From: Przewalskia tangutica
Taxonomy: Eukaryota > Streptophyta > Magnoliopsida > Solanales > Solanaceae
NCBI GenBank assembly: GCA_029844215.1
Contig: CM056718.1
Span: 166,645,396-166,709,395 of the forward strand
Length of the DNA stretch: 64,000 nt
Direction of reading: 5' to 3'
Shown: in pieces, positions 22,501-34,425 of the stretch
Layout of the letters: every line of letters begins with the position of its first letter
Numbering within the stretch: the first letter of the stretch is position 1
Position numbers and translations under genes: made by a program
Notes under the pieces: generated by a model
Told to the model about the DNA's origin: nothing
What the model saw: only the letters and a program-made list of their open reading frames with translations
Database searches by the model: none

Positions 22501-23710
22501 GCTCAGCTTGGCTCTTTAAAAATCATGGCTCATTCATCAGCTAGATGTGAAGAATGTTTTCCTACATGATGATCTTCAGAAGACAGTGTATATGCATCAA
22601 CCTTTGAGGTTCAGAGATACTAGATATCCTAATCATGTCTGTCTATTGAAGAAGTCCTTGTATGGACTTAAGCAGTCTCCATGGGCCTGGTATAAGAGGT
22701 TTGCCGATTTTATTTCGACTATGAATTTTTCTCACAACAGGTCTGATAATTCAATGTTCATTAATCGTCGGGGTTCTTCCATGGCTTATATATTGTTATA
22801 TGTGGATGATATTATCTTGACTGCCTCTTCTGATACTTTGAGAAAGTCTATTATGACAATGCTCAGTTCTGAGTTTGCCATGAAAGACTTGAGCCCCTTG
22901 AGCTATTTTTTGGGAATTACAGTCACTCGTCATGCAGGTGGATTGTTCTTAACACAGAGGAAGTATGCAACAGAGATCATTGAGAGGGCTAAGATGTTAT
23001 CCTGTAAGTCCACTTCTACTCCAGTTGGTACTAAACCCAAGTTGGATGCTGCAGCTGGCTCTCCTTATGAGGATCCGACCCACTATCGTAGTCTTGCAGG
23101 CGCCCTTCGGTATCTTACGTTCAAGCGACCAGACATTACATATGCAGTCCAGTAGGTGTGTTTGTTTATGCATGATCCCAGAATTGAACATATGAATATG
23201 CTCAAACGCATCCTTAGGTACATTCAGGGAACACTTGATTATGGTTAGCATTTGTATCCTTCGTTGACGTCTACACTTGTCTCCTATACAGATGCTGATT
23301 GGGGTGGTTGTCACGACACCGCATTTGCCTACGTCTGACTATTGTATGTTTTTGGGTAATAACTTGGTCTCATGGTCTGTCAAGTGTCAATCTACGCTTT
23401 CACGTTCAAGTGCAGAGGCCGAGTATCGAGGGATAGCTAATGTGGTCTCCGAATCATGTTGGTTACGAAATCTATTTTTAGAGCTTCATTGTCCTATTGA
23501 GAAGGCTACCTTGGTATATTGTGATAATATAAGTGTCATCTACCTTTCTGATAATCATGTTTAGCACCAGCGGACTAAACACATAGAGATGGATATTCAC
23601 TTCGTTCGAGAGAAGGTAGCTAAAAGACAAGTACGCATCTGCCATGTCCCTTCCAGATATCAAATTGCAGACATCTTCACAAAGGGTCTTCCCTCGGTCC
23701 TTTTAGAATA
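19570..23710 (+). pseudogene. Copia gag-pol remnant (intronic element)
   Basis: The Gag piece (19743-20009) carries AAWDRLRDIFQDN and a helical UBN2-type region. The protease motif has decayed to MNTDATTHM (about 20585), where WxxDSGATxH is expected, so the catalytic DSGA is lost. Integrase fragments lie at 20990-21870, RT at 22547-23155 with LLYVDDIILT, and RNase H at 23277-23690 with CDNISVIYLS. More than five stops or frameshifts separate these parts. A GC-rich insert of CCGCGG-like words lies between integrase and RT (about 21940-22100). The Gag-Pol polyprotein would copy RNA into DNA and integrate it; this one cannot be made. Confidence 0.85.
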
Positions 23711-23762
23711 TTTTAGAGACAGTATCAACGTACGAAGACCGCCCGCTATTACTGCGGGGGTG

Positions 23763-24003
23763 TGTTAAATATACCAAATATGGTATATTTGGTTACCGTG
23801 TATATTCCCAAATAACTATGTATATTCCTTTAGTTTAGGAAGTATTTTTATGTAAATATTACATTGTAGTCTTACCATAATTGTATGATTAGTTTCCTTA
23901 TAGAATAGGGATTTAGAAGTAGAATAAGAAAAGGTTTTTACCTTAGTAACTTGTATATATATGTCTTTCATTAATAAGAATAATTAAGGGATTATTTCTT
24001 TCA
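23763..24003 (+). repeat. 3' LTR of the intronic Copia
   Basis: It is preceded by the purine-rich tract ctgcgggggtg (about 23752-23762), the expected polypurine tract, and ends ctttca. Confidence 0.85.
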
Positions 24004-24314
24004 GGCATTTTATATGCACATGTGTGAAAACCATATTTTCGATGTGCGGGACCCCAATTATTCGAGTCATAATTAATAGGATTAACTTTATTTCACGTTT
24101 AGTAAATTTCCAACATATATATATATAAATTGCATTTTCAACTGAACCCCTAATAGATGTAGCAGCATAAGTCATCCAATGCCTTCACTTGAACTCTATG
24201 TATAGGTACAATGGTGAACCCCTTTCTTGAAATTTATTGGAGTAAAAGGTACAATGGTGAACCCCTTTCTTGAAATATAACATTTTGCACAAATTTGTAA
24301 TGAGAAAAATTTAC

Positions 24315-24534
24315 CGTGGGAACAAAGGGACAATAGTGGGTGCAGGGGAGCAAGACCCACGAAGGACTGAAGAAGTCTGGAACTGGACTTGGGCTTGCAA
24401 ATCCTGAGACGAGATGAGTTAGGCCCACAAGAGAATCGAAGTGAAGAGTTCATAATTGGTTTAATTGAAGGCAGTGGCGATTTCAGACAAGACATGCTCC
24501 ATGTCGTAGAAGCTGAGGTGCTTGCACAAGCCAT
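24315..24534 (-). CDS. RPL17: Plastid ribosomal protein L17, exon 1 (transit peptide)
   Basis: The exon starts at ATG 24534-24532 and encodes 73 codons plus one base. The donor is CCCACG|GTAAAT, with the intron starting at 24314. The last base G joins AT of exon 2 to make Asp (…CSH-D-STSFEHSF…), a phase-1 junction that keeps the frame exactly. The product is Ser/Thr-rich, with basic residues and no acidic ones for about 70 residues, as in chloroplast transit peptides; mature L17 begins near FAMRHGRK. Reading through the donor gives a false 112-codon frame. The start is supported by the identical start of the paralog at position 136. Confidence 0.92.
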
Positions 24535-25064
24535 ATCTGCTCCTAAGGTCGTGTTCTAATGTTCACAGGATGAGTTGTGAATTGTGATGGGTTTATCTGA
24601 ATGGATAAGTCCATTTTGGTACCCCAATTCTGCTCTATATTTTCCCTCTGCCCCTATAACTTTTGCTTCTATCATTTTTACTTGCTTAAATTTTACTACT
24701 ATTTTCAATAATAGTGGTGTCAAGATTAGTTTGTGCGCACCTTAACCATTTTCTTCTAGTATAAATATCGATTAACTCTGCTACGACTTAAATCGTGATC
24801 TCACTATATGGTTTCTGCTCGTTTCATTTCCACACACCTTTATGACGGTTTTTAAGAATTTAATTTAGTAATTCTTTTTGCTTCGATTTTTTTTTTAAAA
24901 TAATCTATATATACGAATAAAATTACTTTTGTTTTAAACTCGATTATTGTGAATTCGCCTGTAATTGCTCTCCTGAAATCTTAAATGAGCAGCATCGATC
25001 TGCTCATGATTTTGACAAAAGGCCAAAAGATTGACACTGAGAAAATTTCAAGATTGTGATATAA
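24535..25064 (-). promoter_or_regulatory. 5' flank of RPL17
   Basis: This is the 530 bp between the RPL17 start and a Copia insertion. The first 150 bp is shared with the left paralog and so probably holds the 5' UTR and core promoter. No confident TATA or plastid-related box could be pinned down by eye. Confidence 0.45.
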
Positions 25065-25069
25065 CTTTT

Positions 25070-25235
25070 TGTTAGCGAATATTCTTCAAATATTCACAGT
25101 ATATATTGTATTTATTAGTATAATGTATTTAAGGTAACTTATGATTCTTACTGTATTAAGAATCACCTTTGTACAACTATATATATTGTGATTAATGAAA
25201 GAGATCCCTAAGGGAAATTATTCCAACATCTTACA
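25070..25235 (+). repeat. 5' LTR of the Copia at 25-30 kb
   Basis: TG...CA ends, 166 bp, followed directly by the primer-binding site. The downstream half has the TATA-like acaactatatatattg. Confidence 0.93.
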
Positions 25236-25350
25236 TGGTATCAATAGCCTAACATCTCAAAACCCTAGAAATTCCCCTCTCCTCTCTCTCGGCCGCCGCT
25301 CACCCCCCACCGTGGTGCCTCTTCTTGGAATTTCTACTCTTGTGGCTATC

Positions 25351-26450
25351 ATGTATCCTCCCACCTCTCCTAAATCTACTGGTTCTACCTCTGGCTTAAT
25401 TGACACTCCACTTCCTTCCTCAAAGTCTTCTTTTCATCCGGCTTTTGCTGTCACAAACATCAAGAATTTTGTCCCTATTATTCTTGATCAAGAAGACCGT
25501 CAATATTCTATGTGGGTGAAACTATTTTATATTCATGCTTGTGCCTACAACGTGCTCGACCATATTGATGAGTCAATCCCTCGACCATCTGACATTGACG
25601 ATTCAACATGGCGTCGTCTTGACGCTATTGTCAAACAATGGATCTATGGTACCATCTCAAAGGATTTGTTGTGTACTATCCTGAAAACAGCGCTTTAAGA
25701 CACGAACTGGGGTACGCTGAGGAAATATTTCAGGATAATAAAAATACTAGGGATGTGTATTTAGATGAGCAGTTCAACAACACACGCCTTGAGAATTTCA
25801 ACAACATGACAGAATACTGCAAACAACTAAAACTTGTCGCAGATCAACTTTCTACGCTGGGACCGGCCGTATTCAAACTAAGATGGTACTACAACTTGTT
25901 GCAGGATTACCGAAGGGGGAATATGACACTCTTGCAGCAATGATCCAACAGGCTGATCCACCTCCAACTTTCAACAAGGCGCGTTCACAATTGTTGTTAG
26001 AAGAAACACGACGTGCTAAACAGGACGAGCACAATAAAAAAGCACTAGCCGTTGAAAACTTGCAGTCGCCGACCATCGCCCACCATCACCGACCACCAGC
26101 AGCAGAACCGCGGTGGAGGCAGAGGCAGCAGAGGTCGTGGACAAGGAAACAAAGGAAAGGGCCGCGACAAAGGAAAATGACAACAACAAGACCCACGCCA
26201 TCGCCAAAGAGCCGCCGAATGTTCAAAGAAGAAGAAGCAGTAGCCGCACCGCCAAGCAGTGGTCGAACAATCAGCAGCAACAATGGCGGTCCAGCCGCAA
26301 CCGGGCCTGGCCAGAAGCGATGGCGCCCGGTGTCTCGTCCAAAGACCAACAAGCCTATCTCCTCAACAGGCCCATCTGATGTCAGCCCAACAGTTTCCTC
26401 CAGTCCAGCAGATGCAACCCACTGATTTGGGCCAAGTTTTCAATACTCTC
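25351..26450 (+). pseudogene. Copia gag remnant
   Basis: ATG at 25351 begins MYPPTSPKSTGS. A conserved Gag segment (AVTNIKNFVPIILDQEDRQY, then WRRLDAIVKQWIYGTI) ends at a TAA at about 25696. The frame resumes in other phases: EEIFQDNKNTRDVYLDEQF at 25638-25943, then a Gln/Arg/Pro-rich C-terminus to about 26450. At least two frame changes break it. Gag would form the virus-like particle. The open frame before 25351 includes LTR sequence and is not coding. Confidence 0.8.
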
Positions 26451-27833
26451 ACTCTGCAACAACCCGACAATAATTGGTTTATGGATTCCGGAGCCACATC
26501 ACACCTGACCAACTCTTCAGGTAACTTTTCCCAACTACTTCGGTTAAAGTATCCTCAACACATTACTGTTGGCAATGGTCATCACATTTCAATTGCTGGT
26601 TATGGTAACACACATATCAAAAATCCCCATCCACCCTTCTCACTTAACCATGTCCTCTACGCACCCCAAATTATTAAAAAGTTGATATCTATTAGGAAAT
26701 TCACTCGTAATAATTGGGTGTTTGTCAATTTTGACCCTTTTGGTTTCTCTGTGAAGGATCTCAATACGGGGATAATTCTTACGCGCTGCAATAGTGTGGG
26801 AGACCTCTACCCTTTCACCAACTCTTTCGGCCGAACTCAACCACCGCCTCCTCACTGCATTGTCTCCATCTACCTGGCACAACAGGCTCGGACATCCAGG
26901 AGATCATATTTTTTCCTTTCTTAGACATAATCAGCGTATTCAATGTAATAATGGGAAACTTGCCCAAAATTGTTTTTCTTGCCCGCTTGGCAAGAATACT
27001 CGTCTCCCTTTTATGTCTTCAATGAGTATTACAGTTTCACCATTTGATATTGTTTATGTTGACTTATGGACCTCTCCTGTTGTTAGCTCTCTAGGCCACA
27101 AATTCTATCTTGTTTTATTAGATGACTTTTCACATTTTTATGGATTTACCCACTCAAATTCAAATTTGAGGTTTTTGCTAAATTCCTTGAGTTTCACAGA
27201 TTTATTAAAACTCAGTTTGAAAAATCCATAAAATCTTTTCAATGTGATAACGGACGTGAATTTAATAATTCGGCTTTCCATAATTTTTGCTCCCAACAAG
27301 GCATGATATTCCTCTTCTCTTGCCCTTATACCTCACCTCAAAATGGTAAGGTTGAACGTATTATTCGCACTATTAATAACATGGTTCATACCCTCCTCTT
27401 TCATGCATGTCTGCCATTATCTTTCTGGGTTTATGTTGTCAAAATAGCAGAACACCTCCTAAATATTTTACCTACTAGCACCCTGCAAAATAAGACCCCC
27501 ACAGGCATTCTGTATCGTAGGACTCCATCTTATGACCACCTACGGATCTTTGGTTGTTTGTGCTATCCCAATCTTACCTCTACCGCCCCTCATAAGTTGA
27601 CTCCTAGAACTACACCATGTGTGTTCCTCGGTTTCCCACCTAACCATAGGGGCTGTTTGTGCTATGATTTGTCCACTCGTCAAATTCACATCTCTCGTCA
27701 CGTCACCTTCGATGAGACGATCTTTCCGTTTTCGAATCCTCAAAAATACCGAAAACCAAACTATTCATTTCTTGATGAACCAGTCATATCCTCAACCATT
27801 CTAAGTCAGCTTACCCAAATTTCGACTTCGTAA
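26450..27833 (+). pseudogene. Copia protease-integrase remnant
   Basis: The protease retains NWFMDSGATSHLT (about 26473-26511) with an intact DSGA. The GAG pre-integrase domain with HNRLGHPGD follows in another frame (26794-27231), then the integrase core (VYVDLWTSPV, DNGREF at about 27247, QNGKVERI near 27340). The three pieces lie in different phases. Integrase would insert the cDNA with a 5-bp stagger, matching the CTTTT duplication seen. Confidence 0.82.
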
Positions 27834-27841
27834 CCGCACGC

Positions 27842-28075
27842 TGATTGACCGCGGCTCGCCTTCCAGCCGAGCCCTCTTCCCGCAGAACTTTTAGCATCGC
27901 GTCCTCGAGGATGCACCGCGTGCTCGCCTTCCATGAGCCCTCATCCTCGCAGTAACTTTTAGCATCATGTCCTCGAGGATGCACCGCATGCCTCTCTTCC
28001 AGAGTTCAATGCTCCTCCATCGCTTTCAACACCGCGGTCCTCGAGGATGATCACGGTGCCACCCTTCCAGAACTA
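27842..28075 (+). repeat. Tandem repeat in the integrase-RT spacer of the Copia
   Basis: About three units of 65-70 bp share tcctcgaggatgcaccgc and cttttagcatc-type words, each with the palindrome CCTCGAGG. The sister element at 32.7-32.9 kb has unrelated GC-rich sequence at the same place, so the spacer is hypervariable. Confidence 0.65.
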
Positions 28076-28222
28076 ACCTGCGAACTCGCTACTTCAACAA
28101 TGCCACCACCCAATGTCCCCAGTCACCAAATGGAAACTCGTGCCAAACACGGAATTTTCAAACCTAAAGTCTAGTTTAACCTGTCTGTCCAAACCATTTC
28201 TCCACTCCCAAAGAACCACAAA

Positions 28223-29730
28223 TTGGCCAAACTTGACCCTAATTGGAATGCAGTCATGTCTGAGGAATATAATGCTTTAACTAAGCAGCATACTTGGGAT
28301 CTTGTTCCTATACCAGAGGGGGTGAATGTGATCATATGCTTGTGGGTTTTTCGTCATAAATTCAGAGATATTGGAGTTTTGGAACGATACAAGGATAGAC
28401 TTGTGGCAAATGACACTAATCAGCAGGAGGGCATTGACTGTGGTGATACTTTTAGCCTGGTTGTTAAACCGGCTACGATTCGTACTGTTCTTAGCATTGC
28501 TATGGGTGCTAGTGGCCGATTCATCAGCTGGATGTCAAGAATGCATTTCTTCATGGGGATTTGAAAGAAACTGTATACATGCATCAGCCACATGGTTTTG
28601 TTCATCCTACTATTCCTCATTATGTATGTCGTCTCATGAAGTCACTCTATGATCTAAAGCAGGCACCTCGTGCTTGGTATGACCGGTTTTCCGGGTATAT
28701 TATGCAGATTGGGGTTATTTGCAGCAGGTGTGACACCTCTCTGTTCATTTTTCATCATGGTAGTGACATCACTTACTTGTTATTATATGTTGATGACATT
28801 GTTCTCACTGCCTCATCTGATAAGTTGAAAAATGACATTATTACTCTTCTCAAAATTGAATTTGCTATGACTGATTTGGGGAAGCTGAGTTACTTCTTGG
28901 TTATATCAGTCACTAGATCTGCAGATAATATGTTCCTGAGTCAGCGTAAGTATGCAGAAGAAATTGTGTTCAGAGCTAAGATGTCGAATTGCAAGGTTAT
29001 GCCCACTCCTGTTGATTCGAAATCCAAGCTCAGTGCTTCTGAGGGTGATCCAGTGTCTGATCCCACTCTCTATCAAAGTCTTGCAGGTGCTCTTCAGTAC
29101 CTCACTTTCACCAGACCCGACATTGCATATGTCGTCCAGCAGGTGTGTCTGTTCATGCATTCTCTGAGGAAATCCCATTTTGCTGCTCTTAAGCATATTA
29201 TCAGATACATTAAGGGCACTCCTGACTATGTGTTGCATCTCTACCCCTCCGCTCCGAACATGTTACTTTCCTACACAGATGCTGATTGGGTAGGGTACCC
29301 GGACACGAGACGCTCTACTTCAGGCTATTGTGTGTTCCTAGAGGATAATCTGATAAGTCTGCTAAGCGTACGTTATCTCGATCCAGTGCCGAAGTAGAGT
29401 ATAGGGGTGTTGCTAATGTAGTTGCTGAGATCTGTTGGCTCCGGAATCTTCTCTTGGAGCTGAGTTGTCCATTGCGTAAGGCATTTATAGTCTATAGTGA
29501 TAACATATCTACTATCTATATGTCTCATAATCCGGTCCAGCATCAGCGGACCAAACATATTGAGATGGATATTCATTTTGTTCGTGAGAAGGTGGCACGT
29601 GGTCTTGTCAAAATTCTACATGTACCTTCCTCTTATCAGTATGCAGACATCTTCACAAAGGGACTACCTAACAACTGTTCACAGACTTCAGATCCAGCTT
29701 GAGAATTCGACCTCCTCCCGCTCCGTCTGA
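28223..29730 (+). pseudogene. Copia reverse transcriptase - RNase H remnant
   Basis: RT begins near WNAVMSEEYNAL (28238) and runs to a frame change at about 28560. The frame 28561-29397 then holds LLYVDDIVLT (catalytic YVDD at about 28790) and TRPDIAYVVQQV. RNase H starts with DADWVGYPDTRRSTSGY and continues in another phase at 29454-29702 (YSDNISTIYMS, HIEMDIHFVREK). Two or three indels break an otherwise well-kept enzyme, which suggests fairly recent decay. Confidence 0.85.
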
Positions 29731-29737
29731 GGGGGTG

Positions 29738-29903
29738 TGTTAGCGAATATTCTTCAAATATTCACAATATATATTGTATTTATTAGTATCATGTATTTAA
29801 GATAACTTAGAATTCTTACTGTATTAAGAATTACCTTTATACAACTATATATATTGTGATTAATGAAAGAGATTCCTAAAGAAAATTATTCCAACATCTT
29901 ACA
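29738..29903 (+). repeat. 3' LTR of the Copia at 25-30 kb
   Basis: Same length and ends as the 5' copy; preceded by the polypurine tract ctgagggggtg. Confidence 0.93.
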
Positions 29904-29908
29904 CTTTT

Positions 29909-30833
29909 CTTTTTAACACATATATATAACTTAAACTCAAATAATTGGAGGGGAGAGAAGACCCCAAATTTTAGGTGGTTGATCAAGAAATTTGATTTGA
30001 TATATGATGATAAAGTGGTAATCCTTGGGGAATCACATGCAAATCTTTAAAAAGTTTTATGATCCCATCCCATGCATCCTTACTTCTTTTCATCTTATCT
30101 TGTTCTACCCTTTCCTCCAAATGACAAAGGATCCTATGAGAATATTGTATCGGTCAGTACATTAACCATATATTGCTGTTTGAAGTACAATTGTATGATA
30201 AAGCCACTTAGTCGTCAGCCAACCACCTATAATAGCAGAGAACAAGCAAACATAAAACAACGAGAATATATATACATTGAAATGTAGAGCGACGGTTTTC
30301 GAGAGAAAGAAATTAGAGAACATAGAATAAACAAAGGAAACGAAAAAAATTGAGGCTTGTAGAGCACTTTCTAAAAAAGTTTGATTGCTGAATATTCTAA
30401 GGGATAGTAGACAACGATCTTGTAACGAACACGTTATCACAGTAGTTAATTGATCGTTGTAATTTTTGTATAAACGCTCTTAAGCACCAATTAAATTCTT
30501 ATTTATAGAACACACTATCAGGTTAAATTATTGTGCATGCAATAACAAGTAACTCTTCATATCAAGTTAAATATGTCTATTTGAAAAATAGTGTAATAAC
30601 CTACTATTAAATTTTACTATGTAATAAAAAAAAATTACACAGTATGTATATGTATATAACTTAAACGCAAAAGGAATATGATTAATTCTTTTTGCTAGCA
30701 CGTTAACGGATTCTAGGTATGTATAGGACGGTGCTACTTGAATAACGTACGACTCCTTCAGGGTTTGTGTTTTATGCCCAACTTACTAAATCATTACATA
30801 TATTATATAATACAAACTACAAAACAATTATTT
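29909..30833. other. AT-rich intergenic DNA, no gene seen
   Basis: Between two Copia elements. Short open frames at 30072-30287 and 30162-30440 overlap on opposite strands, lack domains and look like chance. Confidence 0.6.
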
Positions 30834-30838
30834 ACTTT

Positions 30839-31042
30839 TGTAAGATAATATTAATCTCCCTCGGGGAGTCTTTCATTAATATCAAAGTATATATAGAGTA
30901 CAATGTTCATCTCTTATACAATAGAAATCATAAGCTTATACAAAAGAGGAATCCTAGTTTTACCATAATAATATTTACACAATATATGAAAATATTCTAA
31001 TTATGAGTAGGAAATAATATTGTCTCTATTTACACGTTTACA
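30839..31042 (-). repeat. 3' LTR of the nested-host Copia
   Basis: 204 bp with TG...CA ends, next to the polypurine tract (minus strand ctgagggggtatg, about 31054-31042). Confidence 0.9.
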
Positions 31043-31379
31043 TACCCCCTCAGTCGGAGCGGGAGGAGGCCGGACGCTAAGACTGAATCTGAAGTCAAGA
31101 AATAACTGTATGGGAAGTCTTTTGGTAAATATGTCTGCATACGGATAGGATGATGGAACATGTAACACTCTGACATGGCCTAACGCAACTTTCTCACGAA
31201 CGAAGTGTAGGTCTATCTATATATGCTTGGTTCGCTGATGTTGAGCCGGATTATGAGAAAGATAGATGACAGAGATGTTATCACAATACACAGATGCCGA
31301 CGAAATGACATCAAGTTCTAACAATAAATTTCGAGCTAACAAATCTCAACATTACATTTGCAACGCTCAGATCAAATTT

Positions 31380-34300
31380 CTGTGATCGAGCGAGATAGGT
31401 AGCCTATCGCCGCGTATCAAGAGATCAGACTATCCCCTAAGAAAACATAAAAGTTGGAGCGTCGCGTGTTCGGACACCCTGCCCAATTTGCATACGTATA
31501 TGAAAGCAACATGTTTGGTGCATAGGGGTACAAGTACAAATCATAATCAAGAGTTCCCTTAATGTATCGAATGATACGCTTAAGAGCAGTGAAATGAGAC
31601 TCTCTGACGGCATGCATGAATAAGCACACCTACTGAACAACATAAGCTATGTTTGGCCTGGTGAATGTGAGATACTGAAGTGCACCTGCAAGGCTCCTAT
31701 ACAGAGTAGGATCAGAGACTGGAGCACCATCCATGACACTGAGCTTAGATTTTGAATCAACTGGAGTAGGCACCTCTTTGCAGTTCGCCATCTTAGCTAT
31801 GTACACAATTTCTTCTGCATACTTACGCTGACACAAGAACATATGATTGGCATACCTGGTCACTGATATCCCCAAAAAGTAACTCAGCTTCCTCAAATCA
31901 GTCATTGCAAATTCGGACTTAAGCAAGACAATAATCTCATTTTTCAATCCGTCGGAGGAGGCAGTAAGAACAATGTCATCCACGTAAAGTAATAAGTAAG
32001 CAGTGCTACTACCTCGATGAAAAATAAAAAGTGATGTATCACTCTTGCTGCATACAAACCCAATCTGCAAGATATACCTGACAAAATGATCATACCACAC
32101 ACGGGGGGCCTGTTTCAGGCCATATTGTGACTTACGGAGACGACACACATAGTGAGGAATCGCTGACGGGTGAACTCGACGGCTGATGCACGTAGATCGC
32201 TCTCTCGGATCCTCATGTAAGAATGCATTCTTCACATCAAGTCGATGGATCGCCGCTTTTTGTCCATGACAATGCTCAAAATCACATGGATGGTATGGCT
32301 TTGACAACCGGTCAAGCGTCTCACCACAATCAATGCCCTCCTGCTGATTTGTGTCATTAGCCAGAAGTCTTGCCTTATACCTCTCAATATCTCCATTGTC
32401 TCTGAATTTGTGACGAAATAGCCACAGACAACGAATCACATTGACCCCCTCAGGTCTAGGTACTAGATTCCATGCGTGCTATTTAATTAAAGCATTGAAT
32501 TCCTCAGTCATAGCCGCATTTCAATTATGGTCTTGTTTGACCAATATAGGGTTCTTGGGAATTGGTGAAATAGTTTGGGCAGACAAGTTAAATTGGACTT
32601 TGGGTTTGAAGATTCCATGATTTGCACGAGTTTTCATTTGGTGAGTGGGGATAGTGGGAGGTTCCAAGACGGAGGGATTTGTTGGATACGCAGAAGGAGG
32701 GACAAACGCCGGAGTAGGCACCGCATCACTGGCGGAACCGCCGACGCGCCGTGATCGTTGTCGCGGCCGGAGGACCGGCTGCACTTCTCGATGTTTTGGC
32801 GCCGCGTGGCTCAAGATCGGGCCGACGCTGTCGACGGTGAATCAGAGACCTGTTCGCAGGAGTTTTGGCGCCACGGCGCTGACGCTGAAGAAGAACTGTT
32901 ATGCTCTAATTGACCTAGGATGATGGGAGAGATGACAGACTCGTCAAGAAAAGAGTAATCCAGTTTTTGGAACTTTTTCGAAAACGGGAATGTGGTCTCG
33001 TCAAATGTGATGTGACGAGAGATGTGGATCTGATGAGTGGAGCCCTATGGTTCGACAGGAAGCCTAGGTAGACACAAGGAGTGGATCGGGGGACTAGTTT
33101 GTGAGGGGTAGTAGAGGCAAGGTTAGGATAGCATAGACAACCGAATATTCGGAGATGATCATAAGAGGGGACTTTATGATAGAGAATTTCGGTAGGGGTC
33201 ATATTGTGAAGGGTGCTAGTTGAGAGAATATTTAGAACGTATTCTGACATTTTAGCAGCATAGACCCAGAAAGATGGAGGTAGGGAGACATGAATCAAAA
33301 GAGTGTGAATCATATTGTTAATGGTGCCGATGATTCTTTCAGCTTTACCGTTTTTTGAGGAGGTGTGGGGCAGTAGAAGCGAAAGACCATGCCATTATTG
33401 GTACAAAAGCGGTGAAACATAGAGTTATTGAATTCATGACCATTATCGCACTGAAAAGATTTTATGCCTTTTTCAAAATGTGTTTGAATGAATTTACGAA
33501 ACTCAAGAAATTTGGCAAACACTTCCGATTTAAATTTGAGAGGATACAACCAAACAAAGTGAGAAAAATCATCTAGTAAGATACGATAGTATTTATGACC
33601 GAGAGAAATAGTAACATGTGATGTCCATAAATCGACATGTATAATATCAAAAGGTGCAAAAGTAACACTAGTAGATGATTTAAATGGAAGACGAGTATGT
33701 TTGACTAAAGAACAAGAAACGCAGTTTTGGGCAAGCTTCCCATTACAAGTAATGAAATTATTGCTTCTAAGAAAACTAAAAACTGGAGCTCCTGGATGAC
33801 CAAGCCTATTATGTTATTTTGAAGAAGAAATGGCCGCTAGAGAGATGGGAGAGCTAGATCTGGCAGCGGAGGTGGGAGTGAATAGATATAGATCCCCCGT
33901 ACTATTGTATCTCGTAAGAGGTGTCCCGTATGAATATCATTTACAGTGAAACCAAAAGGGTCAAAATCAACAGAGACAAAATTATTACGAGTGAATTTGC
34001 GGATAGAGATTAGATTCTTAGTTACATGTGGGGCATATAGGGTATTTTGAAGTGGGAATGGATTAGGAGGTGGTGTATGATGTACCAAAACCCTTTACTG
34101 GAATGCGGTGACCACTACCAACTGTCACAAATTGAGGATGTTTTAAACCAAACAGTTTGAGAATATTACCTGCACCGCGAGGAGAAGTGGCTCGAGTCCA
34201 TGTACCGCTGTTGCCGATCGATGACGTTGATATTGGAAGGCCCGACCTAACTCAGCCGGTGTCACGCCGATGAGGCCGCCAAACCGGATGTAATGAGGTG

Positions 34301-34425
34301 GGCTTGCCGCGGTAATCGGACTTGCCGGTGGGTCGAGCAGGGCCCAACACACCATGATGGGAGAACTGGTGGAAGGGTTGCTAGTACTGAAAGAGCGGCG
34401 GTGCCGCGTCGCTGAACTGATTCTG
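31380..34425 (-). pseudogene. Copia pol remnant (protease to RNase H), minus strand
   Basis: In minus order: end of Gag and a protease region (about 34425-34090, with FTRNNFVSVDFDPFGF downstream at 34088-33837), integrase core (33549-33310 with SFQCDNGHEF; 33313-32915 with IHTLLIHVSLPPSFWVY), then RT 32439-31630 with LLLYVDDIVLT and TRPNIAYVVQ, and RNase H 31629-31417. At least four frame breaks; the Pro/Ala-rich spacer at 32520-32930 is GC-rich. It is a close relative of the element at 25070-29903. Confidence 0.82.

Larger units (their letters stand above)
19088..24003 (+). mobile_element. Decayed Copia retrotransposon, 4.9 kb
   Basis: LTRs of 233 bp (19088-19320) and 241 bp (23763-24003) begin TGTTAAATATACC. 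The 3' one ends in TTTCA; the 5' one has decayed to TTTAA. Target-site duplication GGCAC (19083-19087) / GGCAT (24004-24008). The primer-binding site TGGTATCAAGAG (19321-19332) is complementary to initiator tRNA-Met. The gene order Gag, protease, integrase, RT, RNase H is that of Ty1/copia. It lies in the RPL17 intron, antisense to the gene. Confidence 0.9.
18345..24115 (-). mobile_element. Solo LTR-like repeat, copy 2, split by a Copia element
   Basis: 18345-19087 and 24004-24115 together match copy 1 (15410-16158) in the same orientation, ending in tagtaaatttccaaca at 24115. The Copia element 19088-24003 entered at ggca(c/t). The same GC-rich CCGCGG words are present (18840-18930). Confidence 0.6.
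16833..24314 (-). other. RPL17 intron, 7.5 kb, carrying nested transposons
   Basis: GT at 24314-24313 and AG at 16834-16833 bound this intron. It contains a SINE-like piece (about 17640-17740), another repeat fragment with the words tgaatccaggatttc and gggttcacc (about 17970-18240), a solo LTR and, inside that, a 4.9-kb Copia. About 2.5 kb is left without them. The small open frame at 17247-17450 (MLHAVPGKGVRGLLDNIG...) has no recognisable domain. Confidence 0.85.
25070..29903 (+). mobile_element. Full-length Copia retrotransposon, 4.8 kb, coding region broken
   Basis: Two 166-bp LTRs (25070-25235, 29738-29903) begin TGTTAGCGAATATTC and end CATCTTACA. Perfect target-site duplication CTTTT at 25065-25069 and 29904-29908. 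The primer-binding site TGGTATCAATAGCC (25236) fits initiator tRNA-Met. The LTRs differ at about 10 of 166 positions. It sits about 0.5 kb upstream of RPL17 in the opposite orientation. Proteins are about as similar to those of the Copia at 30.8-48.5 kb as sister subfamilies. Confidence 0.95.
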
